Below, piece after piece: positions 33,853 to 44,085 of a stretch of 64,000 nt of DNA. Each line of letters starts with the position of its first letter. Within the stretch, counting starts at the first letter, position 1. Origin of the DNA: Streptomyces sp. TG1A-60. GTDB lineage: Bacteria > Actinomycetota > Actinomycetes > Streptomycetales > Streptomycetaceae. The notes under the pieces were generated by a model. The model searched no databases and had not been told where the DNA came from. It saw only the letters and a list, made by a program, of their open reading frames with translations. The stretch covers positions 2,790,001 through 2,854,000 of the forward strand of contig NZ_CP147520.1 of the NCBI RefSeq assembly GCF_037201975.1. The letters run 5' to 3'. Both the position numbers and the translations under genes were made by a program.

Positions 33853-34721
33853 GCGGGCACGACCCTGCTGTGCCCGCCCCGCATCCCCCGGAGCCGGAGC
33901 GGGCCGCCGAGGTGCGGCGGCGGTTCGGCGAGGAGGCGCGGGCCGAGCGGCCCGATCTGGCCGTGCTGTGCCTGCTGGTGGGGGCGGCGGGCGACGGGGC
34001 GCTGGACGAGGCGGGGACCGACGCCGCCGAGATCGAACTCGACCGCCTGGCCGGGCTGATGCCGTACCGGCCCGGTGGGCCCCGCGCGTGGGCGGTCGCG
34101 GCGGCCGAACTGCTCGGCGGGCGGTGCGGGTTCCATGGTTCCGCCGCGGACTATCAGCGGCTGGAGTCGTCGCTGCTGCACCAGGTGCTGGTACGGCGGC
34201 GGGGGCTGCCGATCCTGCTGTCCGTGGTGTGGATGGAGGTGGCCCGGAGAGCGGGTGCGCCCGTGCACGGCGTCGCGCTGCCGGGACACTTCGTGGTGGG
34301 TTTCGGGCCTCGTGACCAGCAGGTGCTCGTCGATCCGTTCGACGGGGGGCGGGTGCTGAGCGGGGACGATGCGGAACTGCTGGTCACCGGGGCGACGGGG
34401 GCGCCGCTGGACCCCGGGATGCTCGTTCCGGCCGATCCGCTGGACGTGGTGCTGCGGGTCCTCAACAACGTGCGGGCGTGGGCCGCGGCGCGGCCCGAGC
34501 GGTCGGATGTGGCGTTGTGGGCGCTGGAGTTGTCGTTGGCCTTGCCTTCGCATCCGGCGCGGTTGCGGTACGAGTGGGCGCAGTTGCTGGTACAGCGGGG
34601 GGATTTCGTGCGGGGGGCGGCTGAGTTGCGGGCGTATGCGGAGGTGGTGGCTGGGGTGGACGCGGGCGCGGCCGAGCGGGTGCGCAGGCAGGCGGACGCG
34701 GCTCGGGCTCTGCTGAACTGA
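33849..34721 (+). CDS. SirB1-like transglutaminase-family protein
   Basis: A 290-aa soluble protein with the SirB1 N-terminal domain (papain/transglutaminase-like fold): DYQRLESSLLHQVLVRRRGLPILLSVVWMEVARRAG, then VALPGHFVVGF with the conserved His and DPFDGG. The usual nucleophilic Cys is not evident, so it may be non-catalytic. A TPR-like helical tail follows (LALPSHPARLRYEWAQLLVQRGDF). Translationally coupled to the GNAT gene. Confidence 0.88.
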   Translation: MSGHDPAVPAPHPPEPERAAEVRRRFGEEARAERPDLAVLCLLVGAAGDGALDEAGTDAAEIELDRLAGLMPYRPGGPRAWAVAAAELLGGRCGFHGSAADYQRLESSLLHQVLVRRRGLPILLSVVWMEVARRAGAPVHGVALPGHFVVGFGPRDQQVLVDPFDGGRVLSGDDAELLVTGATGAPLDPGMLVPADPLDVVLRVLNNVRAWAAARPERSDVALWALELSLALPSHPARLRYEWAQLLVQRGDFVRGAAELRAYAEVVAGVDAGAAERVRRQADAARALLN

Positions 34722-34780
34722 GGCCCACCCATTCCCCTTGGGGGTTCGATCGGAGCGGCGTTGTGTGCGGGTGTCCGTGG

Positions 34781-34961
34781 CCAGTGCCGCGGCAGGCGAC
34801 GGGTGCCCGTGAAGGAGCGGCGTCCGGTGCGTGCTCTCGGTGTGCCGACCGGAAGGCGTCATCCGCCCGAAGGGCCTGGACGTACTCGGGCTCTCGGCAG
34901 GTGCGGCGAGAGGGCGTGCCGGGCGTCGTGACGGGGCGAACCTCGCCTGCCGCGGCACTGG
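34781..34961. repeat. 181-bp inverted-repeat element with perfect 19-bp ends
   Basis: CCAGTGCCGCGGCAGGCGA (34781-34799) is exactly complementary to 34943-34961. Inside, further complementary blocks (CCGGTGCGTGCTCTCG against the complement of CGAGAGGGCGTGCCGG) extend the foldback. It is MITE-like or a long hairpin RNA; no target-site duplication was seen. Confidence 0.65.
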
Positions 34962-35187
34962 TCGCACCCACGCGGCGCAGCCCCGCGCCCTGAGCGGCGT
35001 GCCCCCGCGTAGGGACGGCGGCGGTCGCTCACCGGCGCCTGCCGGGTGCCGCGGCGCCCACCCGTGCCGCACCAGCGGCACGACCGCCCGCAGCTACGAC
35101 AGGGCGGTGCTCCACGGCTGCCGGGCGGGCTGCGGGCCCGGCGGCGAGGCCTCCCGCAGCCACCACCGGACGGCGCCACGCCGCCTG

Positions 35188-35272
35188 CCGAAGGGGCTGC
35201 CGCCCCACAGCGCGATCGCCCGCGACCACCACAAGGCCGCGCCTGACCCCGCGGGGTAGGCAGCCCCTTCGG
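35188..35272. repeat. Inverted repeat, 14-bp arms
   Basis: CCGAAGGGGCTGCC (35188-35201) pairs perfectly with GGCAGCCCCTTCGG (35259-35272), enclosing 57 nt. Confidence 0.7.
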
Positions 35273-35296
35273 GGCATGACCGCCAGCAGTCACCAC

Positions 35297-35335
35297 GGCA
35301 CAGGCGGTAGCGCCGTCGGCGCTGCCGCCTGTGCC
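35297..35335. terminator. 18-bp hairpin, probable terminator
   Basis: GGCACAGGCGGTAGCGCC (35297-35314) and GGCGCTGCCGCCTGTGCC (35318-35335) pair over 18 bp with one G-U and a 3-nt loop. It is about 130 nt beyond the stop of the 702-aa gene on the minus strand. Confidence 0.7.
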
Positions 35336-35468
35336 GATGACTTCCCGTACGGCGGGGCGGCGTCGCGGCTGCCGGGTGGGCTGCCGCCCCGGCCATGCGA
35401 TCGTCCGTAACCGCCACAGGGCGACGACGCGCCCCTGACGGGCGGCTGGAGGACGGTGGGGCGGAGCG

Positions 35469-37577
35469 TCAGCTCGGGTTTGTTTCGATGACTGCCACGC
35501 GGTCTGTCGTGCTCTTCAGGGCCAGGCGTAGGGCGCTGTAGACGTCCTGGACGGTGACCGGGGTCTTCTCTCCGTTGCCCCGGGTGATCAGGACTCCGTC
35601 GAAGGTGCTGCCGTAGAGGTCCTTGAGGGCCTTCTCGTCGTAGGAGTCGACGAGTTTGCCGTCGACCGTCTTGACGGTCAGGAACTTCCACAGGGAGTTC
35701 TCCGGGCTCATCGGGAGCGGGACGCTGCTCGCGGGGTCCGTCTGCACGACGACGTTGGCGGACATCGCCGGCTGCGCGAACTCCTTCATGAACCGGTCGA
35801 CCTCGGCCTTGTCGACCGACGGCTCCTTGGTCGTGGTGGGGAGGCTCACGGCGGTGGCGGTGCCGGTCTCGACCTGGGTGCGGTAGGCCTTCTCGACGGC
35901 GTCGGTGGACTCGTCGACGTCGATGCCCTTGCCCGCCTTACCGTAGACGGCGACGGCCTTGCCGGCCTCGTACTTGACCGTGCCGTCGCTCGCCGAGCCG
36001 GAGCTGCCCGCGACGCGCTTCAGGGCGGCCTCCAGCTTCTCCTCGTCGACGGGCATGACGGGCGCGACGACGCGCTTCTGGCCGAAGAGCGCGCCGATCA
36101 CCGAGACGGGGTTGTAGTCGCTGACGGCGGCGGCGCCGACCGTGGCCTGCTTGTCGAACTGGAGTCCGGCCTGGTCGGGCTTGAGGGAGACGGTCTCACC
36201 GTCGACCGTGAGCTTCAGCGCCTCGTCCGTGCTGTCGCCGAGGGCGCGGTCGAGCTTGTTGACCGCCTCGTCGCGGGTGCCGCCGCCGATGTCGACGCCG
36301 AGGACGGTGGTGCCCTTGGGGACGTCGGAGTGGTTCAGCAGCAGACCGGCGCCGTAGACACCGCCGCCGAGGACCACCAGACCGCCGACGAGCAGGCCGA
36401 GCTTGCTGCGGCCCTTCTTCTTGGCCGGCTTCGAGGACTTCGTGTTCTTCGCCGGGCCGGACTTCTGCTGCGGCCCCGGGTCCGGCAGCTTCGGCGGGGT
36501 GTGCTGCACCGCGCCGTCCGAGCCGCCCGCGCCGAAGGGCGCCCCCTGGGTGCCGGGGGGCACGACCGGGATGCCGCTGGTCAGGGTGTGCCCGGAGGGG
36601 TTGTCGACGTGGCCGGGGCCGCCGTAGCCCGGGGTGCCCGGCTCGGGGGCGGGCCGCTGCGGGGTGAGGACCGCGGTGTCGTCGCTGAGGCCCCCACCGG
36701 GGCGGCCGTAGCCGGCGCCAGGTGCGGAGAAGTCGGCACCGTGACCGCCGAAGGGGCCGCCCTGGCCGCCCTGACCGGGCGGCGGGCCGAGCGGGCTGTC
36801 GCCGGTGACGGGGCCGCTGGTGGGGCCCGCCGGGCCGGTGTTGCCGTTCGGGCGGCCGGGACCGCCGTTGTCCGAGAAGTACGGCAGGTCGTCGCGCTCG
36901 GGCTTGGTGCCGGCCAGCGCGGCGGACACGTCGAAGGAGCCGGTGCCGCCGCCGTGGCCGGGAGCGACCGGCTGGGCCCCGGTGGCCCCGGGGAGCCCGC
37001 CGCCGTTCGCACCCCCGGGCCGGGGGCCGCCGGCCACCGGACCCGCACCGTTCGCACCGCCGGGCCGGGCGCCCGCGCCGGGGCCGCCCGGCGCGCCGGA
37101 GCCCTGGCCGCCCAGCGAGCCGGTGGGGAACCCTGCCCCGCTGCTTGCGCCGCCGCCCGCGCCCTTGGGCGGGGCCGAGCCCCTGCGGGGCGCGAACCAG
37201 TCGCTGGTGGGCTTGTCGTCGGCCGGCGCGGTCGGTTCCGGCGCGGGGGCCGGGGTGTCCGTGAACACGGGCATGGCCGTCGTGCCGGTGGTCTCCGACT
37301 CGGACCCGGCGTCGTCCGCGACGCCCTCGCCGTCGCCGACCGGCTTGCGGACGACGACCGGCGGGATGGGGCGCGAGCCGGGGATGTTGATCCGCACCCG
37401 CGTCGTCAGCGTGGTCTCGGTCCTGGGTCCGTCCGGTCGCTCGCCGGCCGCCGACCGGGCCGCCTCGGCACCGGCCTCGGTGGCCATGGGCGTGCCGTAC
37501 GGCGGTGTCCCCGACGGGTACGCGGTGCTGCCGCGCCCATTGGCCCCGGAGGACGAAGTGTCAGTTTCACGACTCAA
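35469..37577 (-). CDS. Membrane-anchored protein with Pro/Gly-rich cytoplasmic region and peptidoglycan-binding-like domains
   Basis: 702 aa from TTG 37577, with GGGAG 8 nt upstream. Residues 1-400 are disordered and rich in Gly/Pro/Ala. One membrane helix follows (KLGLLVGGLVVLGGGVYGAGLLL), preceded by a Lys-rich stop-transfer (KPAKKKGRSK). Outside are two PG-binding-4/YoaR-like repeats (TTVLGVDIGGGTRDEAVNKLDRAL). No VanW or L,D-transpeptidase active site was seen. It likely binds cell wall. From its position by mshB it may be a conserved actinobacterial envelope factor. Confidence 0.85.
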   Translation of the reverse strand: MSRETDTSSSGANGRGSTAYPSGTPPYGTPMATEAGAEAARSAAGERPDGPRTETTLTTRVRINIPGSRPIPPVVVRKPVGDGEGVADDAGSESETTGTTAMPVFTDTPAPAPEPTAPADDKPTSDWFAPRRGSAPPKGAGGGASSGAGFPTGSLGGQGSGAPGGPGAGARPGGANGAGPVAGGPRPGGANGGGLPGATGAQPVAPGHGGGTGSFDVSAALAGTKPERDDLPYFSDNGGPGRPNGNTGPAGPTSGPVTGDSPLGPPPGQGGQGGPFGGHGADFSAPGAGYGRPGGGLSDDTAVLTPQRPAPEPGTPGYGGPGHVDNPSGHTLTSGIPVVPPGTQGAPFGAGGSDGAVQHTPPKLPDPGPQQKSGPAKNTKSSKPAKKKGRSKLGLLVGGLVVLGGGVYGAGLLLNHSDVPKGTTVLGVDIGGGTRDEAVNKLDRALGDSTDEALKLTVDGETVSLKPDQAGLQFDKQATVGAAAVSDYNPVSVIGALFGQKRVVAPVMPVDEEKLEAALKRVAGSSGSASDGTVKYEAGKAVAVYGKAGKGIDVDESTDAVEKAYRTQVETGTATAVSLPTTTKEPSVDKAEVDRFMKEFAQPAMSANVVVQTDPASSVPLPMSPENSLWKFLTVKTVDGKLVDSYDEKALKDLYGSTFDGVLITRGNGEKTPVTVQDVYSALRLALKSTTDRVAVIETNPS

Positions 37578-37737
37578 GGCAGGTTCTCCCGGTTTGCTCC
37601 GCCGCCCGTCACGACCTCAACTCAGCGGGCAGCTCGGCGGCGCGCACCACCATACTGGCCACTTCCGGCGCGTATCCCACGACCGCGTGGGAAACCCGCA
37701 CGGGACCCGCACCGGCGCACTACGGCGAAGTGGTACG

Positions 37738-38169
37738 TCACTTCCCAAGTCGGGCGTCGGGCCTGGTCGGTTGCCGCCCCCACCCAAGGGTGGCGCACAT
37801 CACAGCCACAGCCATGCCGCCGAGCAGGAAGAGATACGAGCCGACTCCCGCGCCGAACAGGAAGTCTCCCTCCGGCCGGGGGGACGTCAGCAGGATGACG
37901 GAGATCATCCAGCCGGCGGCCGGCGCAACGGCCCCCGCTCTGCCGCCCATAGCCTGCGATCCGCCCAGGAAGAGCCCGGCCGCACCGAGCAGCGCGAGCA
38001 GCAACCCGCCGGGGAACCAGGCGGCTTGGAGCAGCCCGCCGGCCGCTGCGACCACGGCTCCCAGCACGAAGAGCACCAGGTGGGCGGCGGTCCGCCCACC
38101 TGGGGGCAGTGTCAACGGCTGGGCGAGCGCGCTGCCTTGCCCGCCCGAGGTCCGGTCCGTCGGTTTCAT
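37738..38169 (-). CDS. Small integral membrane protein (Rv1171-like)
   Basis: About 143 aa from ATG 38169 (MKPTDRTSGGQGS); an in-frame GTG at 38202 is possible. Four hydrophobic segments: AAHLVLFVLGAVVAAAGGLL, WFPGGLLLALLGAAGLFLGG, GAVAPAAGWMISVILLTS and SYLFLLGGMAVAVMCATLGW. No known motif. It lies directly downstream of mshB, as Rv1171 does in mycobacteria. Function unknown. Confidence 0.83.
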   Translation of the reverse strand: MKPTDRTSGGQGSALAQPLTLPPGGRTAAHLVLFVLGAVVAAAGGLLQAAWFPGGLLLALLGAAGLFLGGSQAMGGRAGAVAPAAGWMISVILLTSPRPEGDFLFGAGVGSYLFLLGGMAVAVMCATLGWGRQPTRPDARLGK

Positions 38170-38233
38170 CGCCGGCCCGCCTCCCGGCGGCCGTGCGGGC
38201 ACACCACTCGTTTGTCATACACATGCGTACGCA

Positions 38234-39133
38234 TCACAGGGCCGTTCCGTTCTGCCGTTCCTCGAAAGAATTGCCGGGGATCCCTTCGAACAAGTCGCGC
38301 TCCCGGCCCCCTCCTTCGCGTCTGCCGCGCACCAACTCGTAGTACTCGGTCGTCAGGAGGGGCTGCGCGAGTTTGTTGGAGAGGGCGAAGTACGGCTCGG
38401 CGACCTCGATCTGGGTGGCGTGCGCGCGCATCGCGGCGATCTTCGCTGCCGCGAAGTCGGTGCCGTCGATCTCGGTGGTCACGAGGTGGTCGTCGACCAC
38501 TCCGGGCACATCGGTGACGGCAGCGGTCTGCCGGAAGGGGAGCCGTCCGGGCTCGGCGAGGTCGCGGCGGAGTCGGCCGAAGCCCTCCATGAGCACCCCA
38601 CGCGGCACGCGGTTCCAGTAGACCTTGTCGATCTCCCAGGGCTCGCCCAGGTCGGAGCGGAAGGCCGGGTCGGGGGCCAGGTCGGCGGCGCGCATGGCGA
38701 CGCGGTGCGCCTGGATGTGGTCGGGGTGGCCGTAGCCGCCGTCGGGGTCGTAGGTGACGAGGACCTGGGGGCGTACCTCGCGGATCACCCGGACCAGGTG
38801 GGCGGCTGCCTCGTCGAGGTCGGCGGACCAGAAGGCGCCGGGCCGCTCGTTCTGCTCGACGCCCATCATCCCGGAGTCGCGGTAGCGGCCGGGGCCGCCG
38901 AGGAAGCGGTGGTCGCTGACACCGAGCTCCTTCATGGCCTCGGCCAGCTCGCCCTTGCGGTACGGGCCCAGCTCGTCGTCACGGTCGGGCGCGAGACGGG
39001 CGAGGCGGGGCGGGATGACCTCGCCCTCCTCGCCGAGGGTGCAGGTCACCAGCGTCACCCGCACTCCCTGGGCCGCGTACTTGGCCATGGTCGCGCCGTT
39101 GTTGATCGACTCGTCGTCCGGGTGCGCGTGCAC
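38234..39133 (-). CDS. mshB: Mycothiol biosynthesis deacetylase MshB (5' end out of frame)
   Basis: Zinc deacetylase that converts GlcNAc-inositol to GlcN-inositol in mycothiol synthesis. It shows the zinc/catalytic motifs AHPDDES (His, Asp) and GYGHPDH (His), plus [17 protein letters not shown]. The only in-frame start is GTG 39133, inside the first beta strand, which would give a truncated fold. The same frame upstream reads [12 protein letters not shown], typical of MshB. An ATG (39204) with [12 protein letters not shown] lies in another frame, separated by the run CCCCCC (39168-39173). One extra base there restores the full protein. Confidence 0.9.
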   Translation of the reverse strand: MHAHPDDESINNGATMAKYAAQGVRVTLVTCTLGEEGEVIPPRLARLAPDRDDELGPYRKGELAEAMKELGVSDHRFLGGPGRYRDSGMMGVEQNERPGAFWSADLDEAAAHLVRVIREVRPQVLVTYDPDGGYGHPDHIQAHRVAMRAADLAPDPAFRSDLGEPWEIDKVYWNRVPRGVLMEGFGRLRRDLAEPGRLPFRQTAAVTDVPGVVDDHLVTTEIDGTDFAAAKIAAMRAHATQIEVAEPYFALSNKLAQPLLTTEYYELVRGRREGGGRERDLFEGIPGNSFEERQNGTAL

Positions 39134-39269
39134 CAGGAGCAGTCGGCGTGCGGAGCGAGATGGGCGTCCCCCCGGCCGAAGGTCGGGGAGGGCAGATCCG
39201 TCATGGACCCACCCTACGAGGCGCCCGTGCCGTGCCTGTGCCGGGTTCGGGCCTTCACGGGAGCGTACG

Positions 39270-39303
39270 GGCCGCGGGGGTCTGTACGGGGACCCCGGCG
39301 GCC
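39270..39303 (-). terminator. Terminator of the 64-aa membrane protein gene
   Basis: GGCCGCGGGGGTC (39270-39282) with GACCCCGGCGGCC (39291-39303): 13-bp stem with one mismatch, 8 nt after the stop. Confidence 0.7.
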
Positions 39304-39310
39304 GGAGCCG

Positions 39311-39505
39311 TCAGAACTTGATGCTGCCGATCATGCCCGCGATGTTGGTCGTCAGCTCGCTGATCGTCGGCGCGATGGTCGAGGAGGCGAGGTAGAAGCC
39401 GAGCAGGATGCAGATGATCGCGTGTGGTGCCTTCAACCCCGACTTCTTGATCAGGATGAAGACGATGATCGCCAGCAGCACCACCGCCGAAATCGAGAGT
39501 GCCAC
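39311..39505 (-). CDS. Small two-helix membrane protein, 64 aa
   Basis: GTG 39505, with GGAGGTGA 6 nt upstream, so the start is firm. Two membrane helices: ISAVVLLAIIVFILIKKSG and AIICILLGFYLASSTIAP, with a short polar end. It is conserved in Streptomyces from memory, function unknown. A good ribosome site and its own terminator argue that it is a real single gene. Divergent from the S9 peptidase. Confidence 0.82.
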   Translation of the reverse strand: MALSISAVVLLAIIVFILIKKSGLKAPHAIICILLGFYLASSTIAPTISELTTNIAGMIGSIKF

Positions 39506-39709
39506 GGCGGCTCACCTCCAAAAGTTCCCTGGGACCTGGGGAGCGAAGCAGTTGTCGACCGATGACGGCGGAGCCGTCGTCAACCGATGACAGGGGTGAC
39601 GCAGTTGTGAATCCGTACAGCGGCCAGCAGGTTCCTACCCACTCAGCGGTAGTGATCATAACTATCCATACGCGCGCATCGATCGGCGCACGGCCGCACA
39701 AGGGGGCGC

Positions 39710-39733
39710 ATGGCCAATATGGTCGGAGGATGA
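39710..39733 (+). CDS. Seven-codon upstream ORF coupled to the S9 peptidase start
   Basis: ATG 39710 (AAGGGGG just upstream) encodes MANMVGG and stops at TGA 39731-39733, overlapping the peptidase ATG 39730-39732. The peptidase ATG has its GGAGG directly abutting with no spacing, so reinitiation from this mini-ORF is a plausible route. Inferred only. Confidence 0.35.
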   Translation: MANMVGG

Positions 39734-41847
39734 CGACCCAGCCCGAGTCCTTTCCCCGTCGGCACGCCCGGACGCAGCGTTTCACCCTCGGCGCGCCGCG
39801 TGCGTTCTCCGTCGCTCCGGACGGTTCCCGAGTCGTGTTCCTGCGGTCCTCCTCCGGTACCGCCAGGGCCAACAAACTGTGGGTCCTGGACCTCCCGGAC
39901 GGCGAGGAGCGGGTGGCGGCCGACCCGGGCACGCTGCTGGACGGCTCTTCCGAGGAGTTGTCGGCCGAGGAGCGGGCGCGCCGGGAGCGCAGCCGCGAGG
40001 GCGGTGCCGGGATCGTCGGCTACGCGACCGACGTGGCCGTGGAGTTGGCCTCTTTCGCCTTGTCAGGGCGGCTGTTCGTGGCCGAGCTGCGGGCCGGCAC
40101 GACACGTGAACTGCGCGTCCCCGGGCCGGTGATCGACCCCCGCCCCTCCCCCGACGGCCGGTGCGTCGCATACGTCGCCCAGGGCGCGCTGCGGGTCGTC
40201 GGGGCGGAGGGCGGTGACGATCGCGCGCTCACCGAGGAGGGAGCGGAGAACGTCACGCACGGCCTGGCGGAGTTCATCGCGGCCGAGGAGATGGGCCGTT
40301 CCCGCGGTTTCTGGTGGTCGCCCGACTCGGACCGGCTGCTCGTGTCGCGCGTGGACGACACGCCGGTGCGCCGCTGGTGGATCTCGGACCCCGCGCAGCC
40401 GGAAAGGGAACCGCGGCGGGTGGCGTATCCGGCGGCCGGCACCGCCAACGCGAAGGTGCGGCTCTTCCTGACCGACCTCTCCGGGACCCGCACGGAGGTC
40501 GTGTGGGACCGGGCGCGCTACCCGTATCTGGCGCATGTGCACTGGTCAGCGGCGGGTGCCCCGTTGATCCTGGTGCAGGCGCGGGACCAGCTCAGCCAGC
40601 TGTTCCTGGCAGTGGACCCGGGCACCGGGACGACCCGGATGGTGCACGCCGACGAAGATCCACATTGGCTTGATCTTTTCCCTGGGGTGCCCGCGTGGAG
40701 TCCGTCCGGCCGACTCGTGCGTGTCGCGGACGAGGGCGGCGCGCGGGTGCTGGCGGTCGGTGAGCGCCCGCTGACGGGACCGCAGTTGCACGTCCGTTCG
40801 GTCCTCGACGTGGCCGACGACGACGTGCTGGTCTCGGCGTCGGCCGGTGCGGCGGCCGTGGACCCGGAGGTCGGCGAGATCCATGTCTACCGCGTGAACG
40901 AACTGGGTGTGGAGCGCGTCTCGCAGGAGCCCGGCGTGCACTCGGCGGCGCGCTCGGGGGGCGTCACCGTGCTCGTCTCGGCCACCCCGGGGACAGCGGG
41001 TGCCCAGGTGCAGGTACTACGGGACGGCAAGCGTGTGGCGACCGTGACGTCCCGCGCGGAAGATCCCGGTATGTCCCCATGCGTGCGGTTCACGCAGGGG
41101 GGCGCACGCCGCGTACCGTGCGCCCTGCTTATGCCGAGGGACTACGACGGGGTCACACCCCTGCCGGTCCTCATGGACCCCTACGGCGGTCCGCACGGCC
41201 CCCGGGTGCTCGCCGCCCACAACGCGCACCTCACCTCGCAGTGGTTCGCCGACCAGGGTTTCGCGGTGGTCGTCGCCGACGGGCGCGGCACCCCCGGCCG
41301 CTCCCCCGCCTGGGAGAAGGAGATCGACGGCGACTTCACGCTCTCGCTCGACGACCAGGTCGACGCGCTGCACGACCTCGCGGAGTCCCATCCGCTGGAC
41401 CTGTCCCGGGTGGCGATCCGCGGCTGGTCGTACGGCGGGTATCTGGCGGCCCTCGCGGTGCTGCGCCGCCCGGACGTCTTCCACGCCGGCATCGCGGGCG
41501 CCCCGGTCACCGACTGGCGGCTGTACGACACGCACTACACCGAGCGGTACCTGGGCGACCCGACGACGGCCCCTGCGGCATACGCGAAGAGCTCACTGAT
41601 CACGGACGAGGGACTGTCCGCGCCCGCCGAGCCGCACCGCCCGCTGATGATCGTGCACGGCACCGCCGACGACAACGTCGTCTTCGCCCACGCCCTGCGC
41701 CTGTCCTCCGCCCTCCTCGCGGCCGGCCGCCCGCACGAGGTGCTGCCGCTCTCCGGAGTCACCCACATCACCCCGCAGGAACAGGTCGCGGAGAACCTGC
41801 TGCTGCTCCAGGTGGACTTCCTGAAGCGCTCACTGGGGCCGGTGTAG
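39730..41847 (+). CDS. Prolyl oligopeptidase/DPP-IV family serine peptidase (S9)
   Basis: 705 aa, no signal peptide. The N-terminal half is a beta-propeller of the DPP-IV type (FSVAPDGSRVVFLRS, IDPRPSPDGRCVAYV, GFWWSPDSDRLLVSRVDDTPV). The C-terminal alpha/beta hydrolase has the nucleophile GWSYGGYLAAL, Asp in HGTADDNVVFAHA and His in SGVTHITPQEQ. A Glu pair in FIAAEEMGRSRG matches the DPP-IV substrate N-terminus anchor, so dipeptidyl-peptidase-like activity is likely. It ends at a strong terminator. Confidence 0.92.
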   Translation: MTTQPESFPRRHARTQRFTLGAPRAFSVAPDGSRVVFLRSSSGTARANKLWVLDLPDGEERVAADPGTLLDGSSEELSAEERARRERSREGGAGIVGYATDVAVELASFALSGRLFVAELRAGTTRELRVPGPVIDPRPSPDGRCVAYVAQGALRVVGAEGGDDRALTEEGAENVTHGLAEFIAAEEMGRSRGFWWSPDSDRLLVSRVDDTPVRRWWISDPAQPEREPRRVAYPAAGTANAKVRLFLTDLSGTRTEVVWDRARYPYLAHVHWSAAGAPLILVQARDQLSQLFLAVDPGTGTTRMVHADEDPHWLDLFPGVPAWSPSGRLVRVADEGGARVLAVGERPLTGPQLHVRSVLDVADDDVLVSASAGAAAVDPEVGEIHVYRVNELGVERVSQEPGVHSAARSGGVTVLVSATPGTAGAQVQVLRDGKRVATVTSRAEDPGMSPCVRFTQGGARRVPCALLMPRDYDGVTPLPVLMDPYGGPHGPRVLAAHNAHLTSQWFADQGFAVVVADGRGTPGRSPAWEKEIDGDFTLSLDDQVDALHDLAESHPLDLSRVAIRGWSYGGYLAALAVLRRPDVFHAGIAGAPVTDWRLYDTHYTERYLGDPTTAPAAYAKSSLITDEGLSAPAEPHRPLMIVHGTADDNVVFAHALRLSSALLAAGRPHEVLPLSGVTHITPQEQVAENLLLLQVDFLKRSLGPV

Positions 41848-41865
41848 GCCCGCGGCGGGTACAGC

Positions 41866-41901
41866 AACGGGCCGGGGCTACATGGCGAGCCCCGGCCCGT
41901 T
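41866..41901. terminator. Bidirectional terminator
   Basis: AACGGGCCGGGGCT (41866-41879) and AGCCCCGGCCCGTT (41888-41901): perfect 14-bp stem, 8-nt loop, between the S9 peptidase and the convergent opp operon. Confidence 0.88.
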
Positions 41902-42023
41902 TACGGCACCCGCACGGCCGTACGCGTTGTAGATTCGCGCGTCCGTATATCGGAACGACGTCAGCCAAGTTGCCTGCGCGTTAACGCGGTTGATGTGCGT
42001 TTGTACGGCTGTGCGACGCCACC

Positions 42024-43074
42024 TCACGGATCGTCCACGGGTTCGCCGGACGGCCCCACCGACGGCACCACCTGCTTCTCCTCCGCGAAATGGCAGGCCG
42101 AGTCATGGGCCGCCGGGCCGGTCACGAGCCGGAACTCCGCGGGGACCGCGAGGAGCGGCACCTCCAGGGCGCACCGTTCCCGGGCCTTCCAGCAGCGGGT
42201 GCGGAAGCGGCAGCCGGAGGGGACGCTCGTCGGGGACGGCACATCGCCGAAGAGGATGATCCGCTCCCGGTGCTCACGGGCCCCGGGGTCCGGGACGGGC
42301 ACGGCGGAGAGCAGCGCCTGGGTGTAGGGGTGCGTCGGGTGGTCGTAGATCTCGGCGTCCCGGCCGATCTCCACCATCCGCCCGAGGTACATCACCCCGA
42401 CCCGGTCGGAGATGTGCCGCACGATCGACAGGTCGTGCGCGATGAAGACGTACGACAGTCCGAACTCGCCCTGGAGCCGGTCGAGGAGGTTGACGACCTG
42501 GGCCTGGACGGAGACGTCGAGGGCGGAGACGGGTTCGTCGGCGACGATGATCTCGGGGCGGAGGGCCAACCCCCGGGCGATGCCGATGCGTTGACGCTGG
42601 CCGCCGGAGAACTGGTGCGGGTAGCGGTTGATGTACTCGGGGTTGAGCCCGACCACGTCGAGGAGTTCCCGCACCCGGCGTCGGCGGTCGCCCCTGGGCG
42701 CGACCTCGGGGTGGATGTCGTACGGCTCCCCGACGATGTCGCCCACGGTCATGCGGGGATTGAGGGAGGTGTACGGGTCCTGGAAGACCATCTGGATGTT
42801 GCGGCGGACCGCCTTCAACGCGCGTCCCGACAGCTTGGTGATGTCCTCGCCCTTGTAGCGGATCGAGCCGGCGGTCGGCCGTTCCAGGTGGACCAGCATC
42901 CTGGCCACGGTGGACTTGCCGCAGCCGGACTCGCCGACGATGCCGAGCGTCTCGCCCTGGCCGAGGGTGAAGTCGACGCCGTCGACGGCCTTGACGGCGC
43001 CGGTCTGTTTCCTGAAGAGGATGCCCTCGGTGAGCGGGTAGTGCTTGACCAGGCCGCGGACCTCCAGGATCGGC

Positions 43075-43100
<26 letters not shown>
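42024..43100 (-). CDS. oppF: Oligopeptide ABC transporter ATPase, OppF-type (operon 1)
   Basis: 358 aa. Cytoplasmic ATPase subunit with Walker [11 protein letters not shown]-loop [15 protein letters not shown], signature [16 protein letters not shown], Walker [13 protein letters not shown] and the His switch FIAHDLSIV. The C-terminal oligopeptide/dipeptide tail ([23 protein letters not shown]) with three Cys matches Opp/Dpp ATPases that bind an Fe-S cluster or zinc. It overlaps oppD by 26 nt. Close paralogue of 52295-53443. Confidence 0.95.
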
Positions 43101-44076
<976 letters not shown>

Positions 44077-44085
44077 GGCGACGCC

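Larger units (their letters stand above)
34722..35468. other. Hairpin-rich 747-bp intergenic region
   Basis: No credible gene lies between the convergent SirB1-like gene and the 702-aa gene. The region is dominated by large inverted repeats (34781-34961, 35188-35272, 35297-35335) and a repeated 19-mer of the type CGGCTGCCGGGYGGGCTGC (35115-35133 and 35366-35384). Confidence 0.7.

Noticed and set aside
36330..37898. Long plus-strand frames opposite the 702-aa membrane protein.
   Set aside because: Composition is Arg/Gly/Ala noise typical of antisense frames; the minus-strand gene has a membrane helix and repeated domain.
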